NCBI RefSeq assembly: GCF_900156505.1
Contig: NZ_FTPR01000001.1
Coordinates: 1,798,001-1,862,000, forward strand
Direction: 5' to 3'
Length of the DNA stretch: 64,000 nt
Origin: Yoonia rosea
GTDB lineage: Bacteria; Pseudomonadota; Alphaproteobacteria; Rhodobacterales; Rhodobacteraceae
Shown here: positions 41,606 to 50,719 of the stretch, piece by piece
Layout: every line of letters starts with the position of its first letter
Numbering within the stretch: position 1 is the stretch's first letter
Program-made: the position numbers and the translations under genes
Notes under the pieces: model-generated
What the model saw: only the letters and a program-made list of their open reading frames with translations
Databases searched by the model: none
What the model was told of the DNA's origin: nothing

Positions 41606-42453
41606 TGTTTCCGACACCGATCGCAAAGACCTCGCGCACGTGGCAGATCTCGTATCAGGTTCTTTTGCCGGTGATGTTGATCATCTGGCTCTTGCCGCTA
41701 ATCGCCGTAGCCAACTTCTCAATCAAACCCGAGTCAGATTTCGTCAACGGCAACTACTGGGGCATCCCCAGCAGTTTTGAGGCCTTCTCGAACTACGGAC
41801 GCGTTTTCTTTGAATCTAACATGCCGCGCTATTTGTGGAATTCGCTCTTTATTACGATCCCCACGGTGATCGGGGCGGTCGCGCTGTCTGCCATGGCCGG
41901 TTTTGCACTGGGTGTGTACAAGTTCAAAGGTAATCTGCTGATCTTTTTCATCTTCATTGCGGGCAACTTTGTTCCGTTCCAGATCCTGATGGTGCCCGTG
42001 CGGGACCTGACACTGAGCCTGAACCTCTATGACACCAAAACAGGTCTGGTGCTGTTCCACATCGCCTTCCAGACCGGATTTTGCACACTCTTCATGCGCA
42101 ACTTCATCCGTGCGCTGCCCTTTCCGTTGATCGAGGCTGCCCGTGTCGAAGGCATCGCCGAATGGCGGATCTTCCTTTTCGTGGTCCTGCCTTTGATGAA
42201 GCCCGCGCTGGCAGCGCTTGCCGTGCTGATCTTTACCTTCATCTGGAACGATTATTTCTGGGCTGTTGTCCTGACCCAAGGACCGGATGCACAACCCGTC
42301 ACCGCCGGTATCACCGAGTTCAATTCACAGTACCGCGCCGCCTATCACCTGATGAGCGCGGGCTCGATCGTGGCCGCCTTGCCGCCGGTTGCCATGTTCT
42401 TTTTGATGCAGAAACACTTTATCGCGGGCCTCACCCTCGGAGCAGTAAAGTAA
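41605..42453 (+). CDS. sugar ABC transporter permease (MalG/UgpE type)
   Basis: A 282-residue permease with six helices and the EAA loop IEAARVEGIAEWRIFLFVVLPLMKP. The N-terminal SIKPESDFVNGNYWGIP-type periplasmic loop is usual for the second permease of CUT1 systems. The ATG overlaps the upstream stop (TGATG). It is followed five bases later by the alpha-galactosidase gene. Confidence 0.9.
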   Translation: MFPTPIAKTSRTWQISYQVLLPVMLIIWLLPLIAVANFSIKPESDFVNGNYWGIPSSFEAFSNYGRVFFESNMPRYLWNSLFITIPTVIGAVALSAMAGFALGVYKFKGNLLIFFIFIAGNFVPFQILMVPVRDLTLSLNLYDTKTGLVLFHIAFQTGFCTLFMRNFIRALPFPLIEAARVEGIAEWRIFLFVVLPLMKPALAALAVLIFTFIWNDYFWAVVLTQGPDAQPVTAGITEFNSQYRAAYHLMSAGSIVAALPPVAMFFLMQKHFIAGLTLGAVK

Positions 42454-42458
42454 CCACG

Positions 42459-44540
42459 ATGAACCGAACCTACCGTATCGACGATGGCCGTCAGACCCTT
42501 GTGCTGGCGGCCCGCAACGACCGACTGCCTGAAGTCGTCTATTGGGGTGCGCTGCTGCCAGCGGGGGAAAACCTCGACACCTTGCAGGCGGCTCACAGGA
42601 TTGATGTCACAGGCGGGATGCTGGACGAAAATCCGGACCTGTCCGTATGCCCCGAAGCCACGCGCAGTTTTCCCGGCCAACCCGGTCTGATTCTGCGCGA
42701 CAGCGACGGAACACCCTTGCTGCCCAAGTTCTGTTTCGAGAGCGTTGCACAGAATGGTGCGCTGGAACTCACCTACAAAGACAAAGACAACGGGCTGACG
42801 CTGACCGTGCGCTTTGAGAGCGATCAAGACACGCATGTGATCACCTGCCAGACAACACTCGATGCGACCCGCCCTGTGCACCTGCACTGGCTTGCCGCCC
42901 CTGTCCTGCCCGCCCCACAACAATCGGACGAGATGATAGACGTGTCGGGGCGGTGGTGTGGCGAATTCCAGCTGTCCCGCACCGCTTGGGCGCCCGGGAT
43001 GCGTTACCGTGAAAACCGCACGGGCCGCACAGGGCACGAGCACTTTCCAGGCCTGATCGTGCCGTGCCGTGGCGCCACCAATACCCAAGGCGAGGCCTAT
43101 GCCTTCCACTACGGCTGGTCCGGCGGGCACAAGATGATCGCCGAAGAATTGCAAGACGGCCGCCGCCAGATCCAATGGGGGCACGCGGCCAGCATGGAAC
43201 CACAAGCGGCCACGCAGTTCAAAACCGCGCCGCTCTATATCGCCTATTCTAATACTGGCCTGAATGGCTGCGCCGTGGCCTTCCAACGCCACCTGCGCGA
43301 CAGGATCGTGACATGGCCCAAACCAAACGCGCCACGCCCTGTCCATTACAACTGCTGGGAGGCCGTTTATTTCGACCATAAACTGCCAGTTCTCAAAGAC
43401 ATCGCTGATCGTGCGGCGGCGCTGGGGGCGGAACGCTTTGTGCTGGATGATGGCTGGTTCGGCAATCGCGATGACGACACCCGCAGCCTCTCGGACTGGA
43501 CGGTCGATCCGCGCAAATATCCCGACGGCCTGCACCCGTTGATCGCACATGTGCACGGGCTTGGCATGACCTTCGGCATCTGGTTCGAACCCGAGATGAT
43601 CAATGAGGACAGCGACATTCACCGCGCGCATCCGGACTGGGTGCTAGGCAGCGCGGACCAGACCCTTGGCCGCCAGCAAAAAGCGCTGAACATGGCACTG
43701 CCAGCGGTGCGCGACTATCTCTATGACCGCATGTCAGCGATCCTGCGCGACCACGCCATCGACTATATCAAATGGGACCACAACCGCGTACTGCCGATGC
43801 CCGATGCGTCGCAGACACGCGGGTCCTATGCGCTGATCGACAGGCTGCGCACGGATTTTCCTGAAGTCGAGATCGAAAGCTGTGCCTCGGGCGGTGGCCG
43901 GATCGACTTTGGCATCCTGCAACGCACCCAACGTGTCTGGCTCTCTGACAGCAACGACGCGCTGGAACGGCTACGCATCCAGCATGACGCGGCTTTGTTC
44001 CTGCCGTTGTCGGTCACCGGCAGCCACGTGGGCCCACGCCATTGCCATACGTCGGGGCGTACCCTCGATATCACATTCCGTGCATGGGTCGCGGCCCAGC
44101 GCCATATGGGGTTCGAGATGGACCCACGCGAACTGGATGCACGCGAAACGGCGGTGCTCACGCAGGTCACAGGCTGGTGGAAAGCCAACCGCCACTGGAT
44201 GCAAACGGCCGACATTCTGCGCCTTGATAGTGCTGATCCTGCGGTCATCGCCGAACAGCAACTGGCCCGCGACAAGGACCGCTTTGTGGTTTTTGCAGGC
44301 AAGGCCGCAACCAGCGCCCAGATTTCCCCGCGCCCCTTGCGCCTGACGGGGCTAGACCCCGACGCCATGTACCGCATCGACCTGATCAACCGCGCGGATC
44401 TGCACCACCTGTCACGGGGAACACCCGCGCTGAAGGATGCCCCACTGGAACTCTCCGGTGCCTATCTGATGCGCCATGGCCTTACCTTGCCATGGTCCTT
44501 CCCCGAACGCATGTGGGTCGTGGAAGGAGCGCGGCTATGA
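42459..44540 (+). CDS. alpha-galactosidase, glycoside hydrolase family 36
   Basis: A 693-residue cytoplasmic enzyme that releases galactose from alpha-galactosides (melibiose- or raffinose-type). The GH36/GH-D nucleophile motif is YIKWDHNR (Asp440) and the acid/base motif is SCASGGGRIDFG, with the supporting VLDDGWFGNRDDD and GIWFEPEMI segments. No signal peptide, so substrates are taken up intact. The ATG at 42459 is the first after the permease stop. The end overlaps the SDR gene (ATGA). Confidence 0.9.
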   Translation: MNRTYRIDDGRQTLVLAARNDRLPEVVYWGALLPAGENLDTLQAAHRIDVTGGMLDENPDLSVCPEATRSFPGQPGLILRDSDGTPLLPKFCFESVAQNGALELTYKDKDNGLTLTVRFESDQDTHVITCQTTLDATRPVHLHWLAAPVLPAPQQSDEMIDVSGRWCGEFQLSRTAWAPGMRYRENRTGRTGHEHFPGLIVPCRGATNTQGEAYAFHYGWSGGHKMIAEELQDGRRQIQWGHAASMEPQAATQFKTAPLYIAYSNTGLNGCAVAFQRHLRDRIVTWPKPNAPRPVHYNCWEAVYFDHKLPVLKDIADRAAALGAERFVLDDGWFGNRDDDTRSLSDWTVDPRKYPDGLHPLIAHVHGLGMTFGIWFEPEMINEDSDIHRAHPDWVLGSADQTLGRQQKALNMALPAVRDYLYDRMSAILRDHAIDYIKWDHNRVLPMPDASQTRGSYALIDRLRTDFPEVEIESCASGGGRIDFGILQRTQRVWLSDSNDALERLRIQHDAALFLPLSVTGSHVGPRHCHTSGRTLDITFRAWVAAQRHMGFEMDPRELDARETAVLTQVTGWWKANRHWMQTADILRLDSADPAVIAEQQLARDKDRFVVFAGKAATSAQISPRPLRLTGLDPDAMYRIDLINRADLHHLSRGTPALKDAPLELSGAYLMRHGLTLPWSFPERMWVVEGARL

Positions 44541-45295
44541 ACGCGACCTTCCATGACCTCAAAGGTGCCTCGGTCTTTATCACCGGCGGCGGCAACGGCA
44601 TTGGTGCCGCACTCACCGACGGGTTTCTGGCGCAGGGGGCACAGGTCGCCTTTGTGGGCCGCTCGGATGCGTCGGATTTTGTGCAGAAGATGGGCGACGA
44701 ACACGGCACCGCGCCGTGTTTCATCCAATGCGACATCACCGACACGCCCGCACTTCAGGCCGCCATGGATCAGGCGGTTGCAGCGCATGGTCCCTTGAAC
44801 GTGCTGGTCAACAATGCCGCCAACGATATGCGATATGATGCGACACAGATTTCCGAGGCGGATTGGGACAGCCAGCATGCAATCAACGCGAAAGCCTATT
44901 TCTTTGCATGCCAGAAGGCTGCGGCTCTGATGGCACCGAAAGGATCCATCATCAACTATTCCTCGATCACCTATCTGATGGGCTTGGCAGGCATGGTGCC
45001 TTATGTGACCGCCAATGCGGGCATCACAGGCATGACCCGCGCGCTGGCCCGTGAATGGGGACCGAAAGGTATCCGCGTGAACGCCATTGCCCCCGGCTGG
45101 GTCTTTACCGAAAAGCAGGAAACCATGTGGGCGACACCCGCCTCCAAAGCAGCGTTTCTGGAAAAGCAATGCTTGCAGGAATTCATGCGTCCCGAAGACA
45201 TGGTCGGCGGGACACTGTTTTTAGCCTCTTCTGCTTCCGCTATGATGACGGGGCAGACCATTGTAATCGACGCAGGCGTGGTAGGAACCGGATGA
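44537..45295 (+). CDS. SDR-family oxidoreductase, probable D-galactose 1-dehydrogenase
   Basis: A 252-residue short-chain dehydrogenase. The nucleotide-binding motif is TGGGNGIG, the NNAA motif is present, and the catalytic Tyr is Tyr156. The usual YxxxK lysine is Asn160 (YVTAN). Between alpha-galactosidase and dgoK it probably oxidises galactose to galactonolactone, the first step of the De Ley-Doudoroff route. It overlaps both neighbours by four bases. Substrate is inferred from context only. Confidence 0.75.
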   Translation: MNATFHDLKGASVFITGGGNGIGAALTDGFLAQGAQVAFVGRSDASDFVQKMGDEHGTAPCFIQCDITDTPALQAAMDQAVAAHGPLNVLVNNAANDMRYDATQISEADWDSQHAINAKAYFFACQKAAALMAPKGSIINYSSITYLMGLAGMVPYVTANAGITGMTRALAREWGPKGIRVNAIAPGWVFTEKQETMWATPASKAAFLEKQCLQEFMRPEDMVGGTLFLASSASAMMTGQTIVIDAGVVGTG

Positions 45296-46197
45296 CCCAA
45301 GCACAGATCAAAGCCGATTGGATCGCCGTGGACTGGGGCACCAGCAACATGCGCGCCTGGGCCATGTCGGCCAGCGGCACGGTTCTGGCCGAGGCCAGTT
45401 CCGATCAAGGCATGAGCAAACTACGCCGTGAAGAGTTCGAGGCAGCTTTGCTGTCCGTGGTGAAGGACTGGATCGACGGCCCGACAACCGTGATGGCCTG
45501 CGGTATGGTCGGGTCACGCCAGGGCTGGGTCGAGGCCCCTTATGCCGCGGTCCCTTGCGCCACCCTGCCCGAAGGTTTGGTCAAGGCGCCCGTGACGCAT
45601 CCTGACCTGACCGTCTATGTCATACCCGGCATCAAGCAGGCGTCCCCCGCAGACGTGATGCGCGGCGAAGAAACGCAAGTCACCGGCTTTCTGGCGCGCA
45701 ACAAGAATTGGGACGGCGTGATCTGTCTGCCGGGCACACATACCAAATGGGTGCATGTCAGCGCGGATGAGGTTGTCAGCTTTCAGACCTTCATGACCGG
45801 TGAACTCTTCGACACTATCGCCACGCAAACGGTATTGCGCCACTCAATCGCCGCCGATGGCTGGGATGATGCCGCCTTTGCCGAGGGGCTCGAAATGGGG
45901 CTGTCGCGCCCTGAACGTATTGCCGCGCGGCTGTTTTCATTGCGCGCCAACGGGTTGCTCAACGATATGGCAGGGACAGCGGCCCGTGCGCAACTGTCCG
46001 GCCTCTTGATCGGCACTGAACTGGCCGCGGCAAAACCCTATTGGCTTGGCCAGAACATCGCGGTGATCGGGGAAAGCAAGCTGTCGAAACTCTATGTCGA
46101 TGCTTTGGCGACACAAGCCGCACCCGCAACCCAAGTCAACGCGGCGACGATCACATTGGCTGGCCTGACGGCCGCCTATCAGCGCCTGAAAGGATAA
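45292..46197 (+). CDS. dgoK: 2-dehydro-3-deoxygalactonokinase
   Basis: A 301-residue kinase of the DgoK family. It phosphorylates 2-keto-3-deoxygalactonate to the 6-phosphate. Family signs: the N-terminal IAVDWGTSNMRAW phosphate loop, MACGMVGSRQGWVEAPY, and VICLPGTHTKWVHV. The ATG overlaps the SDR stop (ATGA); an earlier in-frame start would lie inside the SDR gene. Confidence 0.92.
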   Translation: MTQAQIKADWIAVDWGTSNMRAWAMSASGTVLAEASSDQGMSKLRREEFEAALLSVVKDWIDGPTTVMACGMVGSRQGWVEAPYAAVPCATLPEGLVKAPVTHPDLTVYVIPGIKQASPADVMRGEETQVTGFLARNKNWDGVICLPGTHTKWVHVSADEVVSFQTFMTGELFDTIATQTVLRHSIAADGWDDAAFAEGLEMGLSRPERIAARLFSLRANGLLNDMAGTAARAQLSGLLIGTELAAAKPYWLGQNIAVIGESKLSKLYVDALATQAAPATQVNAATITLAGLTAAYQRLKG

Positions 46198-46200
46198 CAT

Positions 46201-46806
46201 ATGCATCGCCCCTTGATCGCAATTTTGCGCGGCGTGACACCCAGCGAAGCGGCCCCCATGGCCGCCGCCCTGATTGACGCAGGCATCACCAAAATCGAAG
46301 TCCCGCTGAATTCGCCGGATCCCTTCGCCAGCATCAAGGCGATGGCCGATGCCCATGGCAGCGATGCGCTGATCGGCGCGGGTACGGTCCTGTCGACCGA
46401 CGATGTGGGACGCGTGGCGCAAGCGGGTGGCAAGCTCGTGGTTTCGCCCAACTGCGACCAGCGCGTGATTGTCGCCACCAAGACCGCCGGCATGCAAAGC
46501 TGGCCTGGCGTGATGACCCCGACAGAGTGCTTTGCGGCCCTGAAAGCGGGGGCTGACGGGCTCAAGATCTTTCCCGCCAGTCTGCTTGGGCCCGAAGGCA
46601 TCAAGGCAATCCGTGCGGTGTTGCCGACAGGCACGCAGGTCTATGCAGTGGGCGGCGCAGGGGCTGACAACTTTGCGGAATGGATGGCTGCCTCGGCCGA
46701 TGGGTTCGGTATTGGCTCTGCCCTTTACAAACCCGGTTTTTCGGTGGCCGACGTCGCAGCAAGGGCGCGCGATATGGTCGCCGCCTATGATGCGGCTGCG
46801 ACATGA
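46201..46806 (+). CDS. dgoA: 2-dehydro-3-deoxy-6-phosphogalactonate aldolase
   Basis: A 201-residue class I aldolase of the KDPG/KDPGal family. It splits 2-keto-3-deoxy-6-phosphogalactonate into pyruvate and glyceraldehyde 3-phosphate. [13 protein letters not shown] at the N-terminus, [12 protein letters not shown] with the catalytic Glu, GAGTVL, and the Schiff-base lysine in [14 protein letters not shown]. It is a stand-alone aldolase, not fused to galactonate dehydratase as the old E. coli name dgoA suggests. It overlaps the lactonase gene by four bases. Confidence 0.92.
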   Translation: MHRPLIAILRGVTPSEAAPMAAALIDAGITKIEVPLNSPDPFASIKAMADAHGSDALIGAGTVLSTDDVGRVAQAGGKLVVSPNCDQRVIVATKTAGMQSWPGVMTPTECFAALKAGADGLKIFPASLLGPEGIKAIRAVLPTGTQVYAVGGAGADNFAEWMAASADGFGIGSALYKPGFSVADVAARARDMVAAYDAAAT

Positions 46807-47624
46807 TTTACGATGACACCCAGTGCCAGCTTGGTGAAGGACCGCTCTGGCATCCTTTGCGCAAGCAACTGTTCTGGTTTGATATTCTGGGAAAACGTCT
46901 GCACACGAAAGGCCAGCACTGGCAGTTTGACACCTATGTCAGTGCCGCCGGCTGGACCAGTGAAAGCACCCTGCTGATCGCGTCCAGCACCGCGTTGATG
47001 CATTTTGATATCTCGACCGGAGAAACCGAGATCATCACGCCACTGGAGGCCGACAATCCGGTCACGCGCTCGAACGACGGCCGGGCGGACCCGCAGGGTG
47101 GTTTCTGGATCGGAACCATGGGAATTGATACCGAAGACGGCGCGGGCGCGATCTATCGCTATCATAAAGGCGAGCTGCGCCAGCTTTACGCGCCGATCAC
47201 GATTTCCAATGCGATCTGTTTCGCGCCTGATGGCAAGACCGCCTACTTTACCGACACGCCGACGCAGCAGATCATGCGCGTGGCGCTTGATGACCAAGGC
47301 TGGCCCATGGGCGACCCTGTGCTGCACATTGACCTCAGCCGCACAGCCTTCCGTCCAGACGGCGCGGTCGTCGATGCCGCAGGCAACCTGTGGAACGCGC
47401 AATGGGGTGTCGGGCGGGTGGCCGTCTATGACCCGTCCGGGGGTTTCCTCGAGAGCTACAATTTTGCAGCGCGCCAAACCTCTTGCCCGGCATTTGGCGG
47501 TGACGATCTGCAAACGCTGTTCTGCACCAGTGCCGCCGTGGGGATAGAAGGCCCTGAGCAGGGCAAAACATTTGCCGTCCCGACGAAGGCTGCTGGACAA
47601 GCCGAACATCAGGTTATCCTCTAA
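46803..47624 (+). CDS. SMP-30/gluconolactonase family lactonase
   Basis: A 273-residue six-bladed beta-propeller of the SMP-30/gluconolaconase/LRE family. The metal-binding Glu of the QLGEGPLWH motif is at the N-terminus, with [18 protein letters not shown] and [19 protein letters not shown] further on. It probably opens galactonolactone to galactonate between the SDR and the missing dehydratase. The ATG at 46803 overlaps the aldolase stop. Confidence 0.88.
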   Translation: MIYDDTQCQLGEGPLWHPLRKQLFWFDILGKRLHTKGQHWQFDTYVSAAGWTSESTLLIASSTALMHFDISTGETEIITPLEADNPVTRSNDGRADPQGGFWIGTMGIDTEDGAGAIYRYHKGELRQLYAPITISNAICFAPDGKTAYFTDTPTQQIMRVALDDQGWPMGDPVLHIDLSRTAFRPDGAVVDAAGNLWNAQWGVGRVAVYDPSGGFLESYNFAARQTSCPAFGGDDLQTLFCTSAAVGIEGPEQGKTFAVPTKAAGQAEHQVIL

Positions 47625-47658
47625 ACCGCACCCCAATCTTTCAAGAAGGTTCCACACC

Positions 47659-49563
47659 ATGAAACGCACGCTTGGCGTCTGTTATTATCCCGAACATTGG
47701 CCCGAGGACCAATGGGCAACTGATGCCGCCCAAATGGTGGCGACAGGTCTGTCTTGGGTGCGCATCGGTGAATTCGCATGGGCGCGCATGGAACCCAGCC
47801 CCGGTACCTTCACATGGGACTGGCTGGACCGTGCGATTTCCGTTCTGGGAGAAGCGGGCCTGAAGATTATCCTCGGCACCCCCACAGCGACACCGCCCCG
47901 TTGGATGGTCGACAAATACCCCGACATGCTGGCGGTCGACGCGCAGGGGCAGCCCCGCAAATTCGGATCGCGCAGACACTACGACTTCAGCCATCTTGGT
48001 TACCGCGAGGAATGCCGCCGCATCGCGGGGCTGATGGGCGAACGCTATGGCAGCAACCCGCATATCGCTGCGTGGCAGATCGACAATGAATACGACTGCC
48101 ACGACACAACGTTGAGTTACTCAGATGCGGCGCGCAAAGGGTTTCAGGACTGGCTGGCGCAGAAATACCAGTCCACTGACGCGCTGAACCGTGCGTGGGG
48201 GAATGTGTTTTGGTCGATGGACTATGACACTTTCGACCAGATCGACCTGCCCAATCTGACGGTGACAGAACCCAACCACCCGCATCAGCTTGCTTTCCGG
48301 CGCTATAGCTCGGATCAGGTGGTCGCCTTTAACAAAGTACAGGTGGACGAACTGCGCAAACATACCGACGCGCCACTGATCCACAACTACATGGGGCGGA
48401 TCACAGGTTTCGATCATTGGAAAGTCGCTGCCGACCTCGATATCGCGTCCTGGGACAGCTATCCGATCGGGTTTTTGTCGGACCGCCTTGAAGGGACGCC
48501 GGAATTCAAACGCGCGTTCCTGCGCCAGGGCCACCCCGACAATCAGGCCTTCCACCACGATCTCTACCGCGCTGTCGGCAAGGGCCGGATGTGGGTCATG
48601 GAACAACAACCGGGCCCTGTGAACTGGGCCCCCTATAACCCTGCCCCCCTGCTCGGCATGGCACGTCTTTGGGCGTGGGAGGCCTTTGCCCATGGGGCCG
48701 AAACCGTCTGTTATTTCCGCTGGCGGCAAGCCCCTTTCGCGCAAGAGCAGATGCATGCGGGGCTTTTGCGTCCTGACAGCGCGCCTGCACCTGCATTGGC
48801 CGAAGCGCGCCAAGTCGCTGATGAAATCGAAACGCTGGCCAGTGTTGGCACAGCAAAGGCGCAGGCCGCATTAGTCTTTGACTATGAAAGCGCATGGGGC
48901 TGGGATGCCCAGCCGCAGGGTGCCGATTTCGAGATGTTCCGTCTTGCCTTTGCCGCCTATCGCGCGCTGCGCAGGGCAGGATTGAACATCGACATTCTGC
49001 CGCCCGATACCGCTGACCTTTCAGCCTATAAGCTGGTGATGGCACCAGGGATCATGTCACTGTCCGCACCACTGCGTGCGGCTTTGGCCCGGTTTGAGGG
49101 CATCGCCCTGATCGGCCCGCGCAGCGATACCAAGACCGACGAGTTGAGCATTCCCACACCGCTTGGCCCGCATTTGCCAGGCGTTGATATGCGCGTGGCT
49201 TTGACCGAAAGCATGCCACCCGATGACGGCATTCCATTGGAAGGCGGTGGACAATTCCTGCACTGGTTCGAGCACCTTGAAGGCAGCGCCGAGACGTTTG
49301 TGGCAACCGCAGCAGGGCAGCCTGCGATCATGGGCGGCAAAAACCTGCGCTATCTTGCGGGCTGGCCAGATGACCGCACGTTTGATCAGTTTGTCGCGGG
49401 CTTGTGCGACGCGCTTGGTCTGGAAACCAAACAGCTGCCTGAAGGTCTACGCCTGCGCGACACCGAAACGCACCGGTTCTATTTCAACTATGCCGCTGTG
49501 CCGTTGACGTGGGAAGGCGTGACCATACCTCCTGCGGGTGTGCATTGGGAGGACCTGCGATGA
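47659..49563 (+). CDS. beta-galactosidase, glycoside hydrolase family 42
   Basis: A 634-residue GH42 enzyme that frees galactose from beta-galactosides. The start MKRTLGVCYYPEHWPEDQW is typical. The acid/base Glu is Glu144 (WQIDNEYD) and the nucleophile Glu315 (WVMEQQPGPVNW). The trimerisation and C-terminal domains complete the family length. No signal peptide. AAGG lies upstream of the ATG at 47659. Ends overlapping galM (ATGA). Confidence 0.92.
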   Translation: MKRTLGVCYYPEHWPEDQWATDAAQMVATGLSWVRIGEFAWARMEPSPGTFTWDWLDRAISVLGEAGLKIILGTPTATPPRWMVDKYPDMLAVDAQGQPRKFGSRRHYDFSHLGYREECRRIAGLMGERYGSNPHIAAWQIDNEYDCHDTTLSYSDAARKGFQDWLAQKYQSTDALNRAWGNVFWSMDYDTFDQIDLPNLTVTEPNHPHQLAFRRYSSDQVVAFNKVQVDELRKHTDAPLIHNYMGRITGFDHWKVAADLDIASWDSYPIGFLSDRLEGTPEFKRAFLRQGHPDNQAFHHDLYRAVGKGRMWVMEQQPGPVNWAPYNPAPLLGMARLWAWEAFAHGAETVCYFRWRQAPFAQEQMHAGLLRPDSAPAPALAEARQVADEIETLASVGTAKAQAALVFDYESAWGWDAQPQGADFEMFRLAFAAYRALRRAGLNIDILPPDTADLSAYKLVMAPGIMSLSAPLRAALARFEGIALIGPRSDTKTDELSIPTPLGPHLPGVDMRVALTESMPPDDGIPLEGGGQFLHWFEHLEGSAETFVATAAGQPAIMGGKNLRYLAGWPDDRTFDQFVAGLCDALGLETKQLPEGLRLRDTETHRFYFNYAAVPLTWEGVTIPPAGVHWEDLR

Positions 49564-50531
49564 CCCACTTCGGAACAACGAAAGACGGGCAAGACGTGCT
49601 TCAGATCACGCTTTCAAGCGGCGAGCTGAGCGTTGATATTCTGACACTGGGTGCAACCGTTCAAGCGGTGCGCCTTGCAGGCGTGCCCTACAATCTGACC
49701 TTGGGCTCAGAGCGGTTCGCGGATTACGCCACCACGATGGATTATTTCGGCCCGATTGTTGGCCCTATCGCCAATCGCATCGGCAACGCGCGCGTACGGC
49801 TTGACGGGATGATGCACGAACTTGAACGCAACGAGAACGGCGATTGTCACCTGCATTCAGGCAGTGAGGGTGTCCACCGCAAAAACTGGGCGGTGCTGGA
49901 AAAGGCCGCTGATCGCGTCACGTTGGGTTTGCGCCTGCCCGAAGGTGTAGCGGGCCTGCCCGGCAACCGCGATATCCGCGTCACTTATCAGGTCACAGCA
50001 CCTGCAACGCTGACCATGCAGATTGACGGCACGAGCGACGCAACCACCTGCATGAACTTTGCCAGCCACATTTATTGGAACCTTGATGGCAGCGAGACAT
50101 GGGAAGGCCACGCGTTGCGCATCGCGGCAGATCACTATCTGCCGATTGACGACCGCACCTGCCCCACAGGTGAGATCGCAGCCGTCGATGGCACCGACAT
50201 GGATTTCCGCACCAGTCGCAAGCTGGTAAAAGGGGCACCGGCGCTTGATCACAATTTCTGCCTTTCGCAAGAACCGACCGATCTGCGCGATGTTCTCTGG
50301 CTAACGGGTGCCTCGGGGATTCGGATGACGCTCGCAACAACGGAACCCGGGATACAGATCCACGATGCGGCAGGCTCACACCGTCCGGGCAAGCCGGTGT
50401 ATGAGGGCGTCGTGATTGAACCGCAGCGTTGGCCGGACGCGCCGAACAACAGCAAGTTTCCTTCCATCAAGATCACGCCTGATCAAGCATACCATCAAGT
50501 GACCCAATGGCGCTTCGACAAGGCGACGTGA
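49560..50531 (+). CDS. galM: aldose 1-epimerase (galactose mutarotase)
   Basis: A 323-residue mutarotase. It interconverts alpha- and beta-D-galactose so that sugar released by both glycosidases can feed one dehydrogenase. Motifs: GPIVGPIANRIGNARVRLDG, HLHSGSEGVHRKNW with the catalytic His region, FASHIYWNLDG, and YEGVVIEPQRWPDAPNN with the catalytic Glu. Last gene of the galactoside operon. It starts in an ATGA overlap with the GH42 gene. Confidence 0.92.
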   Translation: MTHFGTTKDGQDVLQITLSSGELSVDILTLGATVQAVRLAGVPYNLTLGSERFADYATTMDYFGPIVGPIANRIGNARVRLDGMMHELERNENGDCHLHSGSEGVHRKNWAVLEKAADRVTLGLRLPEGVAGLPGNRDIRVTYQVTAPATLTMQIDGTSDATTCMNFASHIYWNLDGSETWEGHALRIAADHYLPIDDRTCPTGEIAAVDGTDMDFRTSRKLVKGAPALDHNFCLSQEPTDLRDVLWLTGASGIRMTLATTEPGIQIHDAAGSHRPGKPVYEGVVIEPQRWPDAPNNSKFPSIKITPDQAYHQVTQWRFDKAT

Positions 50532-50719
50532 TCGCCGACAAGTGCGCACCCGACCTGGCAAAAGTTGCTGATCACTTTATATATATTTCATAGATTTCGT
50601 CATAAATGCAGACCGGATGGGATAGCGCGCTTTGCTGTCGCACCCCCCTGACTTACGGGCTTTATGTGCTATCTAGCGTTTCAAGCGGATTAGGCCGCCC
50701 AGAAAGACGACATCACGTT

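Noticed and set aside
42345..43631. 428-codon minus-strand frame inside the alpha-galactosidase gene
   Set aside because: Shadow of a GH36 gene whose catalytic motifs are clear on the other strand.
50532..50719. FNR or ArcA-type operator before cydA
   Set aside because: An AT-rich stretch (TTTATATATATTTCAT) is present, but no TTGAT-N4-ATCAA or close variant was found.
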